Assembly (NCBI GenBank): GCA_030749275.1
Contig: JASMKJ010000239.1
Location: forward strand, 1-5,594
Direction of reading: 5' to 3'
Length of the DNA stretch: 5,594 bases
From: Acidimicrobiales bacterium
Lineage (GTDB): Bacteria; Actinomycetota; Acidimicrobiia; Acidimicrobiales; Poriferisodalaceae
Position numbers and translations under genes: made by a program. The notes under the pieces are model-generated. The model searched no databases. It had not been told where the DNA came from and saw only the letters and a list, made by a program, of their open reading frames with translations. Of the stretch, positions 1 through 5,594 are shown piece by piece; position 1 is the stretch's first letter; every line of letters starts with the position of its first letter.

Positions 1-1
1 T

Positions 2-673
2 CATGAGTTCGTCGTCATCAGAGAGAACACAGAAGGTACTTATGCAGGCGAGGGAGGATTTCTTCGTAAAGGTACGGCTGACGAAATCGCCACCCAAGGG
101 TCGGTTAATACTCGAAAAGGAGCGGAGCGCTGCATTCGGTATGGATTCGAACTAGCTCGAACTCGCGACCGGAAACACCTCACGTTGGTTCACAAAACAA
201 ACGTCTTAACGTTCTCAGGGGACCTATGGGAGCGTACCTTTCAAGATGTATCCGCTGAATATCCCGACGTTGAAACTGCGTACAACCATGTAGACGCAGC
301 ATGCATTTACTTTGTGGAGGACCCCACCCGATACGACGTCGTTGTTACAGACAACTTATTTGGAGACATCTTGACCGACCTTGGTGGCGCAGTGGCTGGA
401 GGTATCGGTCTCGCGTCATCGGCAAATCTCAACCCTGATCGGACCTCCCCGTCACTCTTTGAGCCAGTGCATGGTTCAGCCCCCGATATAGCAGGTCAGG
501 GGCTTGCGAACCCGACAGCAGCAGTGTTGTCCGGGGCAATGATGCTTGAGTTCCTAGGTGATCACGAAACTGCTGGACTTGTTCGAAGTGCCTGCGAAGG
601 CATTCCGAGCAGTGGAACAACTGAAGAAATCGCGACAGCGATGATGGCCAATGTTTCTCAGGGGGCCTCATGA
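2..673 (+). CDS. leuB: 3-isopropylmalate dehydrogenase LeuB, C-terminal part (5' end outside window)
   Basis: This is the C-terminal 223 residues of an NAD-dependent beta-decarboxylating dehydrogenase; the frame is open from the window edge, so roughly the first 120 residues are missing. It oxidises and decarboxylates 3-isopropylmalate in leucine synthesis, in the cytoplasm, and the same enzyme can act on beta-methylmalate in the citramalate route to isoleucine. Visible family motifs, by fragment residue, are [14 protein letters not shown] at 6-19 (substrate Arg7, catalytic Tyr14), VHKTN at 63-67 (catalytic Lys65), the metal aspartates Asp98, Asp122 and Asp126 (the latter two in [11 protein letters not shown]), and the NAD-binding stretch [12 protein letters not shown]...ANP. 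An internal TTG at 185 can be mistaken for a start, but homology runs straight through it. Its TGA lies inside the cimA start (ATGA), so the two are probably co-translated. Isocitrate or tartrate dehydrogenase are relatives; the cimA neighbour favours LeuB. Confidence 0.93.
   Translation, partial: HEFVVIRENTEGTYAGEGGFLRKGTADEIATQGSVNTRKGAERCIRYGFELARTRDRKHLTLVHKTNVLTFSGDLWERTFQDVSAEYPDVETAYNHVDAACIYFVEDPTRYDVVVTDNLFGDILTDLGGAVAGGIGLASSANLNPDRTSPSLFEPVHGSAPDIAGQGLANPTAAVLSGAMMLEFLGDHETAGLVRSACEGIPSSGTTEEIATAMMANVSQGAS
660..665 (+). promoter_or_regulatory. Ribosome binding site of cimA
   Basis: AGGGGG lies 4 bases before the ATG at 670, inside the last codons of leuB. It is a strong purine-rich Shine-Dalgarno and fixes the cimA start at the ATG that overlaps the leuB stop, which gives CimA about 22 residues before its catalytic barrel starts. 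Confidence 0.7.
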
Positions 674-2316
674 GCGTAGAGGGCAGCAGCCCGTCGGTAG
701 ACCGTCAAGGCGTTAGGGATGGATCTTGGCCTGCCAAGGTTGAAATTTTCGATACAACTCTGCGAGATGGAGTTCAATTCGAGGGCATTTCGGTGTCGTC
801 GGATGACAAACTCAAAGTGGCGCGACAACTTGACCATCTTGGAGTGCACTGGATCGAAGGCGGCTGGCCGGGGTCTAACCCCAAAGACGAAGAATTTTTT
901 CAACGCGCAGCGACGGAACTCGAGCTACAGCACTCACAACTTGTCGCTTTTGGATCGACCCGTCGACCAAAGGGTCGAGTGGATGAAGACCAAACCTTGT
1001 CGTCGTTGCTGGAAGCCGGAACTTCCACGGTGTGCATCGTCGGGAAATCTTGGGACTATCACGTCACCGAAGCGTTACGCCAACCGTTGGACGAGGGCGT
1101 TGCCATGGTCGGAGACTCAGTCGAGTTCTTAAAGGGGGAAGGCCTTCGGGTTTTCTTCGACGCCGAACACTTCTTTGATGGCTACAAACGAAATCCTGAA
1201 TTTTCTCTCAGAGTTTTGGAAGCGGCCGCAGTGCAGGGTGCCGATTGTCTGGTTCTGTGTGACACCAACGGTGGCTCCTTACCTCACGAGGTGGAGGAAA
1301 TCGTCACTGACGTGGTCCGACATTTCGACGGTGTTCAGATCGGAATGCACACCCAAAATGACACCGGATGCGCGGTCGCGAATGCCGTAGCTGGTGTTGT
1401 TGCTGGCGCAACTCATGTTCAAGGAACGATCAATGGCTACGGCGAAAGAACAGGTAACTGCGACAACACGGTTCTAGTCCCGAATCTCACGCTCAAGATG
1501 GGCATCGAGACGCTGCCTTCGACGCATATTGAAAGGTTGACGGCCGTATCTCACCATGTTGCTGAACTCATGAATATGCCACCTCAGCATCAACAGCCCT
1601 ACGTTGGAACTTCTGCCTTCGCACACAAGGCGGGTCTACATACCAGCGCGATTGCTCGCCGCCCCGACAGTTACGAACATGTGGACCCCGCCGCTGTAGG
1701 TAACGCCACACGGTTCTTATTGGGTGATTTATCTGGCAAAGCATCGGTCGAATTAAAGGCTGAACAACTTGGCATAGAACTCGAAAATCAACAAATGGTT
1801 GAAGTGGTAGAGGAAATGAAGCGACTGGAACACGAGGGCTACCACTTTGAAGTAGCTGATGCTTCCCTGGAACTCATGATGCGGCGGGCTGCTGGCGAAG
1901 AATTCGATTATTTTGACGTGGAATCTTTTCGGGTATTGGTCGAACGAGGCCAGGACCGTCGATTCGACACAGAGGCGACTCTTCGGATAGTTGTTGACGG
2001 AGAACGCATGATTACCGTCGGAGAGGGCGATGGGCCTGTGAATGCGCTTGACAACGCCTTTCGCAACGCGGTGCTCGATATTTACCCCGAATTGGGTGGC
2101 GTGCATCTCACGGATTACAAGGTTCGGGTTCTTAACACCGATCGCGGAACCGGAGCGGTGACACGAGTTCTTGTGGACAGCAGCGATTCGGAATCAACGT
2201 GGACCACCATAGGAGTGTCAGAAAACATCATTGAAGCCTCGTGGCTCGCGCTGCGCGACGCTCTGATATATGCCCTGTACAGGCACCGCGCAGGGCCAGC
2301 CGGTTCTCTAGACTGA
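670..2316 (+). CDS. cimA: (R)-citramalate synthase
   Basis: A 548-residue enzyme that condenses pyruvate and acetyl-CoA to (R)-citramalate, the first step of the threonine-independent route to 2-oxobutanoate and isoleucine. The length fits the CimA family. The HMGL-like TIM barrel begins at about residue 24 with [15 protein letters not shown] (catalytic/metal Arg32-Asp33); the FEG that follows and [12 protein letters not shown] are typical of CimA rather than of 2-isopropylmalate synthase. Further motifs are HTQND at 227-231, NGYGERTGN ending at Asn263, AHKAGLH at 318-324, and the linker motif around [12 protein letters not shown]. The C-terminal part, from about residue 390, is the LeuA-type allosteric dimerisation domain, which in this family commonly senses isoleucine; that sensing is inferred here. 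An oddity is that the usual HxH metal motif reads His-Thr-Gln. The gene overlaps leuB by 4 bases and is followed 6 bases later by the next open frame. The short N-terminal extension (residues 1-22) looks disordered. Confidence 0.93.
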   Translation: MSVEGSSPSVDRQGVRDGSWPAKVEIFDTTLRDGVQFEGISVSSDDKLKVARQLDHLGVHWIEGGWPGSNPKDEEFFQRAATELELQHSQLVAFGSTRRPKGRVDEDQTLSSLLEAGTSTVCIVGKSWDYHVTEALRQPLDEGVAMVGDSVEFLKGEGLRVFFDAEHFFDGYKRNPEFSLRVLEAAAVQGADCLVLCDTNGGSLPHEVEEIVTDVVRHFDGVQIGMHTQNDTGCAVANAVAGVVAGATHVQGTINGYGERTGNCDNTVLVPNLTLKMGIETLPSTHIERLTAVSHHVAELMNMPPQHQQPYVGTSAFAHKAGLHTSAIARRPDSYEHVDPAAVGNATRFLLGDLSGKASVELKAEQLGIELENQQMVEVVEEMKRLEHEGYHFEVADASLELMMRRAAGEEFDYFDVESFRVLVERGQDRRFDTEATLRIVVDGERMITVGEGDGPVNALDNAFRNAVLDIYPELGGVHLTDYKVRVLNTDRGTGAVTRVLVDSSDSESTWTTIGVSENIIEASWLALRDALIYALYRHRAGPAGSLD

Positions 2317-2322
2317 AGTTTC

Positions 2323-2847
2323 ATGGGCGCTCCAAGACATGTACCGCTATCAGCCACTGATGATGCGAGTGCCTATAGCTCACCTGATGTCGTCCCTTCC
2401 TCCTGGACGAATCGTCGGCCTGGAGACCTGTCATGTGAACAACCAAGTGGCGGCTTCATGGGGCACCAAGGCCCTGACCAGGGGTTTGCTTTGCGTTTAC
2501 GGCGCGCTTTTCGAGACCAGCTTCGAATTGTTGAAGGTGAACATCTCGAAGATGTTGAAAGTGGTTGTGTTCAGATTGCCCTCAAACGAGCTTCCATTTT
2601 TGGCCGCGCACCAGTGATACACGACCTCGAAATTGCTTACCGAGTCTGGGGGTTCCTTGACGATGAAGCTGATCCGCGGTTAGTGCAAGAACGTTCTCGA
2701 TGGTTTGAGGGAGTCTCTGAAACACACCACTATTCAGATGTTCGACGTTTGGTTGCCATCGTTTCGTCCGAGACACTGCAGATGTCCCCAGAAGCCGTAC
2801 AAGATCAACATGCATCTGACTGGAAGGCCTTACTGGAGCTGCCATGA
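2323..2847 (+). CDS. Protein of unknown function, start uncertain
   Basis: I do not recognise this family. The open frame encodes up to 174 residues. The first 45 or so are rich in Pro, Ser and Asp and look unstructured, and no good Shine-Dalgarno precedes the ATG at 2323. From about residue 55 the sequence looks like a compact soluble helical protein (RLRRAFRDQL, then EGEHLEDVESGC, then IHDLEIAYRVWGFL), with no membrane segment or signal peptide. Two later in-frame starts are possible: ATG at 2458, and TTG at 2491 preceded by AGGGG with a 6-base spacer, which would give a 118-residue protein. The second is plausible because cimA uses the same kind of ribosome site. Its stop is embedded in the ATGA that starts the next gene, so translation is probably coupled with the MDMPI-like pair. 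A function tied to those proteins is inference only. Confidence 0.65.
   Translation: MGAPRHVPLSATDDASAYSSPDVVPSSWTNRRPGDLSCEQPSGGFMGHQGPDQGFALRLRRAFRDQLRIVEGEHLEDVESGCVQIALKRASIFGRAPVIHDLEIAYRVWGFLDDEADPRLVQERSRWFEGVSETHHYSDVRRLVAIVSSETLQMSPEAVQDQHASDWKALLELP
2835..2838 (+). promoter_or_regulatory. Ribosome binding site for the 2844 start
   Basis: GGAG sits 5 bases before the ATG at 2844. Together with the ATGA overlap with the preceding stop, it supports that start and implies translational coupling. Confidence 0.55.
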
Positions 2848-3431
2848 ACGACTCAACGCCAGATCGAGAGCTACTTCGCCTCCATCGGCGAGCATGCACC
2901 GACTTCGCAGCGCGGATGCGTTTACCAGCATGGGAACACCTCCCCATGGCTTTAGCTGCTCCGATGAGCGAATTAACCGTTGGAGATCTGCTTTGCCAAG
3001 TCGCTAACGGAAACCTCGCGACAGCCGCAGAACTGACCGGACAGCCAATTCCCCAATCCGTCGCGCTAGGGACGGAACCGACCCAAATTGTCGTGGAATC
3101 GATACGGACGGTCCTGACAGTTGCCTCAGGGCTTGACCATCAATCCGGATTCAGTCCCGAACACAGGCAGTTATTGTGGCGGCGCATAGTGGAACTCACC
3201 CTGCTCGGTTACGACCTTCAGCAGGCCATCAAAGCGGGAACCGGTTTGGATGATCTATTGGTCGACCGAATTTGCGCTGTTGAACCCGATGTATCTGTAT
3301 GGCCGTCCTTGCAGCCACTTGAATTCGACATGTCAACGCCGCCGCTATTGCGGTTGCTCGCCCGACACGGCCGCCCGCCCGGTCTTTGGATCGATCCATC
3401 AGACCCGTCGTGTGGCACCGGACAGTGCTGA
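2844..3431 (+). CDS. MDMPI/DinB-like protein with degenerate metal site
   Basis: A 195-residue soluble protein that I assign to the mycothiol-dependent maleylpyruvate isomerase N-domain / DinB-like superfamily, a four-helix-bundle fold whose members often bind zinc and act on small-thiol adducts. The assignment comes from by-eye alignment with the next gene: LLRLHRRACTDFAARM matches WLRIHQIAAAEVDYRI, ELTVGDLLCQVANG matches EWDVYDLVAHCVIE, ELTGQPIP matches ILEGAPFE, and LGYDLQQAIKAG matches HAWDLAIGLG. In characterised MDMPI the zinc ligands are one His and an ExxxH pair. Here the His position is Gln52 and the pair reads Glu117...Leu121, so two of three ligands are gone. It may therefore be a non-catalytic paralogue, perhaps a partner of its neighbour, though this is inference. 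It starts at an ATGA overlap and its last 7 bases overlap the next gene. The final 20 residues are Pro, Ser and Cys rich and probably flexible. Confidence 0.75.
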   Translation: MNDSTPDRELLRLHRRACTDFAARMRLPAWEHLPMALAAPMSELTVGDLLCQVANGNLATAAELTGQPIPQSVALGTEPTQIVVESIRTVLTVASGLDHQSGFSPEHRQLLWRRIVELTLLGYDLQQAIKAGTGLDDLLVDRICAVEPDVSVWPSLQPLEFDMSTPPLLRLLARHGRPPGLWIDPSDPSCGTGQC

Positions 3432-4009
3432 GTGACGAACTTTCACACCAGGAATGGCTGCGTATTCACCAGATAGCCGCCGCTGAAGTTGACTACCGGA
3501 TTCGCCAAATTCTCCCTGAGTATTGGGAGGCCTCAACCCCGTGTGACGAGTGGGATGTCTACGACCTCGTGGCCCACTGTGTCATCGAGAACATGCGAGC
3601 ATCGCTGATTCTCGAAGGCGCCCCATTCGAAGAAGTGATGTCGATTAACGCAGAAGTGATCGCTGAAGACCCCGAAATGGCGTGGGAAGTATCTTGGCGA
3701 AACGCGGTAGCTGCTTTTTCTGGAGCGGATTTGGACGCCCCGGTTGAATTAGGACAGCAGGAAATTCCCGCCTTCGAATTCTTACAAATCCGCAGCAGCG
3801 ATCTGGCGGTCCATGCTTGGGATTTAGCAATCGGCTTGGGCGTTGACGAGCGGATTGATGAAGAGGTTGTTTCGGCAACTCTTGGATGGGTGAGGGCGAG
3901 ACGAGGTCAGATGGCGCGTATGCCCGAGCTTTTCGACCCGCCTATACAAACCACTCCCCAAGCTGATCCTCAAACCGAGTTATTAGAGATCTTCGGCCGA
4001 GAGGTCTGA
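3425..4009 (+). CDS. TIGR03086-type metal-binding protein (MDMPI/DinB family)
   Basis: A 194-residue cytoplasmic protein of the maleylpyruvate isomerase N-domain superfamily, closest in layout to the TIGR03086 group. Family features are TPCDEWDVYDLVAH near residues 39-51, with His51 as the expected zinc ligand; DLAVHAWDLA, with Asp126 and His130 as the DxxxH form of the ExxxH ligand pair; and an FGR-type C-terminus. Members include mycothiol-dependent isomerases and transferases, but most, including this one, have no known substrate. I chose the GTG at 3425, which overlaps the preceding stop by 7 bases and makes the protein almost the same length as its upstream paralogue. A TTG at 3386 would add 13 residues, has no ribosome site, and runs against the pattern of short overlaps. 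It closes the run of overlapping genes. A thiol-dependent role is inference. Confidence 0.82.
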   Translation: MLSDELSHQEWLRIHQIAAAEVDYRIRQILPEYWEASTPCDEWDVYDLVAHCVIENMRASLILEGAPFEEVMSINAEVIAEDPEMAWEVSWRNAVAAFSGADLDAPVELGQQEIPAFEFLQIRSSDLAVHAWDLAIGLGVDERIDEEVVSATLGWVRARRGQMARMPELFDPPIQTTPQADPQTELLEIFGREV

Positions 4010-4019
4010 AGCAGCAAAA

Positions 4020-4033
4020 TACTCTCGTACCCT
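4020..4033 (+). promoter_or_regulatory. Putative -10 region for leaderless gltX transcript
   Basis: The 31-base gap before gltX has two TAnnnT hexamers, TACTCT at 4020-4025 and TACCCT at 4028-4033. The second ends 7 bases before the GTG at 4041, so a transcript starting at the usual distance would begin at or one base before the start codon. No convincing -35 is seen. The same hexamer TACCCT appears upstream of the tRNA gene. Confidence 0.35.
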
Positions 4034-4040
4034 CAAGCTT

Positions 4041-5342
4041 GTGAGTACAACTCGTCTTCGTTTCGCTCCAGCTCCCACTGGTTCGCTTCACTTGGGCTCT
4101 GCACGCACGGCCTTATTCAATTGGCTTGTCGCGCGACGCTCCGGAGGTGAATTGATTTTACGGATCGAAGACACCAACGCTGAACTGAGCAGGCCCGAAC
4201 TAATTGACAACATCTACCGGTCCTTAGATTGGCTCCAGATCGAATTTGACGGCGATCCCGTGCGGCAAAGTGAACGCACTGATCTCTACAACGATGCGGT
4301 TGAGCAATGGCTCTCGAACGACTTGGCGTATGTCGATGATGGAGCAGTACGCTTCCGCGTCCCATCAGACGGAACTACCTCTTGGGATGACCTTGTGAGA
4401 GGAACCGTCTCGTTCGAAAATCGACACATCGAAGACTTTGTGGTGAGAAGAGCAGACGGCACAGCGACCTTCTTCACAGCTAATGCGGTAGACGATTTTG
4501 ATCTGGGTATTACCCATGTGGTGCGAGGCGAAGACATGGTCAACGTGACTCCGAAAGTCATAATGCTTCGACGAGCTCTCGGGGCATCCGATGTCCTCGA
4601 GTTCGCCCATCTTCCGCTGATCGTTAACGAGCAACGAAAAAAACTTTCGAAACGTCGTGACGATGTTGCACTTGAGAGTTACCGCGAGCGGGGCGTGCTG
4701 GCTCCAGCAATGATCAACTACTTGGTGCTACTTGGATGGGGTCCACCTGACGACATTGAGGTGCGCCCGATCGAAGAAATAGTTGCTTTGTTTGAGCTAA
4801 CCGACGTCAACCCCTCTTCGGCGATGTTCGACCTAAAGAAACTTGAAGCAATTAACGCCGAGTACATCCGGGCGATGAGTGCCGGAGACTTTGCTCAAGC
4901 GTTGACCCCGTGGCTCGACAGTCAACCATGGGGCTCAACTGTTGACCCTGACCAACTAGTGAAGGTCGCACCCCTTGTGCAAGAACGGACCAAGGTCTTA
5001 TCGGAGGCTCCGCAACAACTCGATTTCTTTTTCCTACCCAGTCCCGAATTCGACGAGGTTGCATGGGCAAAGATCATGGGTACCCAGGAAGCGCCGCTAA
5101 TTCTCAGCTCGGCGAAGAACGCGCTAGCGAAAGCTGAGTGGGTTGGTGAAGTGTTACACGAAACCCTGCGCTCGATAGGGGACGAATACGGCATGAAGTT
5201 GGGCAAGGCCCAAGCACCAGTTCGTGTGGCCATCACCGGTCGGGCAGTGGGTCCACCGCTGTTTGAGTCCATGCAGGTTCTTGGACGTGAAACTGTCATA
5301 GAGCGAATCGCGGCGGCCCAACAAAAACTCGAAGAACAATAG
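4041..5342 (+). CDS. gltX: Glutamyl-tRNA synthetase
   Basis: A class I aminoacyl-tRNA synthetase that attaches glutamate to tRNA-Glu, and in bacteria lacking GlnRS also to tRNA-Gln for later amidation by GatCAB. The 433 residues begin with the Rossmann catalytic core: RFAPAPTG.LHLGSART carries the HIGH-type motif at 17-20 (HLGS), followed by LRIEDTN. HVVRGEDM and the KMSKS equivalent KLSKR at 201-205 follow. From about residue 310 comes the helical anticodon-binding part (LVQERTKVL), ending in GRAVGPPLFESM, typical of GltX ends. At 433 residues it is somewhat shorter than the usual 465-490, mostly through a compact C-terminal domain. Translation starts at GTG with no visible Shine-Dalgarno, so initiation may be leaderless. 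A tRNA-Gln gene 92 bases downstream and the actinobacterial context suggest, without proving, a non-discriminating enzyme. Confidence 0.95.
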   Translation: MSTTRLRFAPAPTGSLHLGSARTALFNWLVARRSGGELILRIEDTNAELSRPELIDNIYRSLDWLQIEFDGDPVRQSERTDLYNDAVEQWLSNDLAYVDDGAVRFRVPSDGTTSWDDLVRGTVSFENRHIEDFVVRRADGTATFFTANAVDDFDLGITHVVRGEDMVNVTPKVIMLRRALGASDVLEFAHLPLIVNEQRKKLSKRRDDVALESYRERGVLAPAMINYLVLLGWGPPDDIEVRPIEEIVALFELTDVNPSSAMFDLKKLEAINAEYIRAMSAGDFAQALTPWLDSQPWGSTVDPDQLVKVAPLVQERTKVLSEAPQQLDFFFLPSPEFDEVAWAKIMGTQEAPLILSSAKNALAKAEWVGEVLHETLRSIGDEYGMKLGKAQAPVRVAITGRAVGPPLFESMQVLGRETVIERIAAAQQKLEEQ

Positions 5343-5363
5343 TTTCGTTGCCCTAGTTAATGG

Positions 5364-5380
5364 AGACAGCTGGGCTGTTT
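5364..5380 (+). terminator. Possible weak terminator hairpin after gltX
   Basis: AGACAGC and GCTGTTT can form a 7-base-pair stem with one G-U pair around a TGG loop, starting 21 bases after the gltX stop. The following sequence has only a short T-rich stretch, so as an intrinsic terminator it would be weak. It may instead be an RNA processing or decay signal between gltX and the tRNA. Confidence 0.35.
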
Positions 5381-5399
5381 GTTGCCCTTGCGATCGCGC

Positions 5400-5405
5400 T
5401 ACCCT
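5400..5405 (+). promoter_or_regulatory. Putative -10 box of tRNA-Gln promoter
   Basis: TACCCT fits TAnnnT and would place a transcript start near 5412, giving a 23-base leader before the tRNA. The nearest -35 candidate, TTGTTG at 5379-5384, is only 15 bases away, so the call is tentative. The alternative is read-through from gltX. Confidence 0.28.
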
Positions 5406-5434
5406 GACCATCCTGCTCTTAGGAGCCCATCCAA

Positions 5435-5506
5435 TCGGGGATGGTGTAATTGGCAACACAACTGGTTCTGGTCCAGTCATTGGGGGTTCGAGTCCTCCTC
5501 CCCGAA
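5435..5506 (+). tRNA. tRNA-Gln (anticodon CUG)
   Basis: A complete cloverleaf folds by eye. The acceptor stem is TCGGGGA (5435-5441) with TCCCCGA (5499-5505), seven perfect pairs. The D-arm is GTGT/ACAC with loop AATTGGCA. The anticodon stem is ACTGG/CCAGT with loop TTCTGGT, giving anticodon CTG at 5468-5470 (glutamine, codon CAG). The variable loop is the four bases CATT. The T-arm is GGGGG/CCTCC with loop TTCGAGT and one G-U pair. The discriminator is A5506, and CCA is not encoded (the next bases are CCC), so it must be added by the CCA-adding enzyme. The first pair is U1-A72, the feature that bacterial GatCAB uses to recognise misacylated Glu-tRNA-Gln. This agrees with charging by the adjacent GluRS rather than a GlnRS. 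Confidence 0.95.
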
Positions 5507-5510
5507 CCCC
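5483..5510 (+). repeat. Inverted repeat spanning tRNA T-arm and 3' trailer
   Basis: GGGGTTCG (5483-5490) and CGAACCCC (5503-5510) are perfect 8-base inverted copies separated by 12 bases. The left arm is the T-stem/T-loop and the right arm covers the acceptor end, discriminator and first trailer bases. A hairpin here would be mutually exclusive with the mature tRNA fold until the trailer is removed. Confidence 0.6.
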
Positions 5511-5519
5511 AAGACTTTG

Positions 5520-5567
5520 ATTCCAAATTAACTAACGTCGAAAATAAACGAGTATTCTTTTTGGAAT
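5520..5567. repeat. 8-base inverted repeat downstream of tRNA
   Basis: ATTCCAAA (5520-5527) and TTTGGAAT (5560-5567) are exact inverted copies around a 32-base AT-rich spacer. It could be a loose hairpin, an operator or a chance event. No gene is supported in the 88 bases after the tRNA. Confidence 0.35.
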
Positions 5568-5594
5568 TAGGTCCGTTGATATGCGCTTTTGGCG

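Noticed and set aside
185..673. A start for the first gene at TTG 185
   Set aside because: The frame is open to position 2 and encodes clear dehydrogenase motifs ([14 protein letters not shown]) upstream, so 185 is internal to leuB.
1753..2106. Minus-strand open frame of 117 codons inside cimA
   Set aside because: It lies wholly within a well-supported gene, with no ribosome site and a sequence that resembles nothing. The same applies to the other minus-strand frames.
3386..3424. TTG at 3386 as the start of the second MDMPI-like gene
   Set aside because: It would create a 46-base overlap, has no ribosome site and adds residues with no family resemblance. GTG 3425 gives a 7-base overlap and a length matching the paralogue.
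5347..5388. Direct repeat GTTGCCCT at 5347-5354 and 5381-5388 as an att or regulatory repeat
   Set aside because: Eight bases, two copies only, no spacing or neighbouring element that gives it meaning; likely chance.
5390..5397. GCGATCGC, the cyanobacterial HIP1 palindrome
   Set aside because: I noticed only one copy, and the gene content is actinobacterial in style, so it carries no lineage signal.
4922..5480. Minus-strand frames over the end of gltX and the tRNA
   Set aside because: They overlap the conserved gltX C-terminus and most of the tRNA gene and are rich in unusual residues, consistent with shadow frames.
5435..5510. tRNA 3' end as an integrase attachment site
   Set aside because: No integrase, no second copy of the tRNA end and no mobile-element genes are visible in the window.
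5581..5594. Possible gene start ATG at 5581 preceded by TAGG
   Set aside because: Only four full codons remain before the window ends and the ribosome site is weak; it cannot be supported from this window.

Overview
The window is about 5.6 kb of compact, plus-strand coding DNA of roughly balanced base composition. It probably comes from a high-level Actinomycetota lineage, perhaps an uncultured Acidimicrobiia-type genome. That placement is inference. It rests on two adjacent proteins of the mycothiol-dependent maleylpyruvate isomerase / TIGR03086 (DinB-like) superfamily, which is concentrated in actinobacteria. It also rests on gltX sitting next to a tRNA-Gln, a start codon that looks leaderless, and frequent short stop/start overlaps. 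No mobile element, CRISPR array or insertion sequence is visible.

Positions 2-4009 hold a tight gene run. The window opens inside leuB (3-isopropylmalate dehydrogenase, C-terminal 223 residues). Its stop overlaps the start of cimA ((R)-citramalate synthase) by 4 bases. CimA condenses pyruvate with acetyl-CoA. LeuB, together with LeuCD encoded elsewhere, can carry the product to 2-oxobutanoate, so this pair points to threonine-independent isoleucine synthesis. Three less-characterised genes follow. The first is an unrecognised protein with an uncertain start (2323-2847). The second is a 195-residue MDMPI-like protein that overlaps it by 4 bases (2844-3431). The third is a 194-residue MDMPI/TIGR03086 protein that overlaps the second by 7 bases (3425-4009). 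The last two look like tandem paralogues. The downstream copy keeps the expected metal-ligand pattern, while the upstream copy has lost two of three ligands.

After a 31-base gap comes gltX (4041-5342), glutamyl-tRNA synthetase. It begins with GTG, has no Shine-Dalgarno sequence, and has a -10-like TACCCT ending 7 bases upstream. Downstream are a short hairpin, a promoter-like hexamer and a tRNA-Gln(CUG) at 5435-5506. The tRNA has a U1-A72 first pair, as expected of tRNA-Gln charged indirectly through GluRS plus GatCAB. The last 88 bases contain no gene I can support.

The points most worth a second look are the metal-site loss in the upstream MDMPI-like paralogue, the His-to-Gln change in the HxH metal motif of CimA, the unknown protein coupled to this operon, and the leaderless-looking gltX start. 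I see no clear evidence of an entirely new system.
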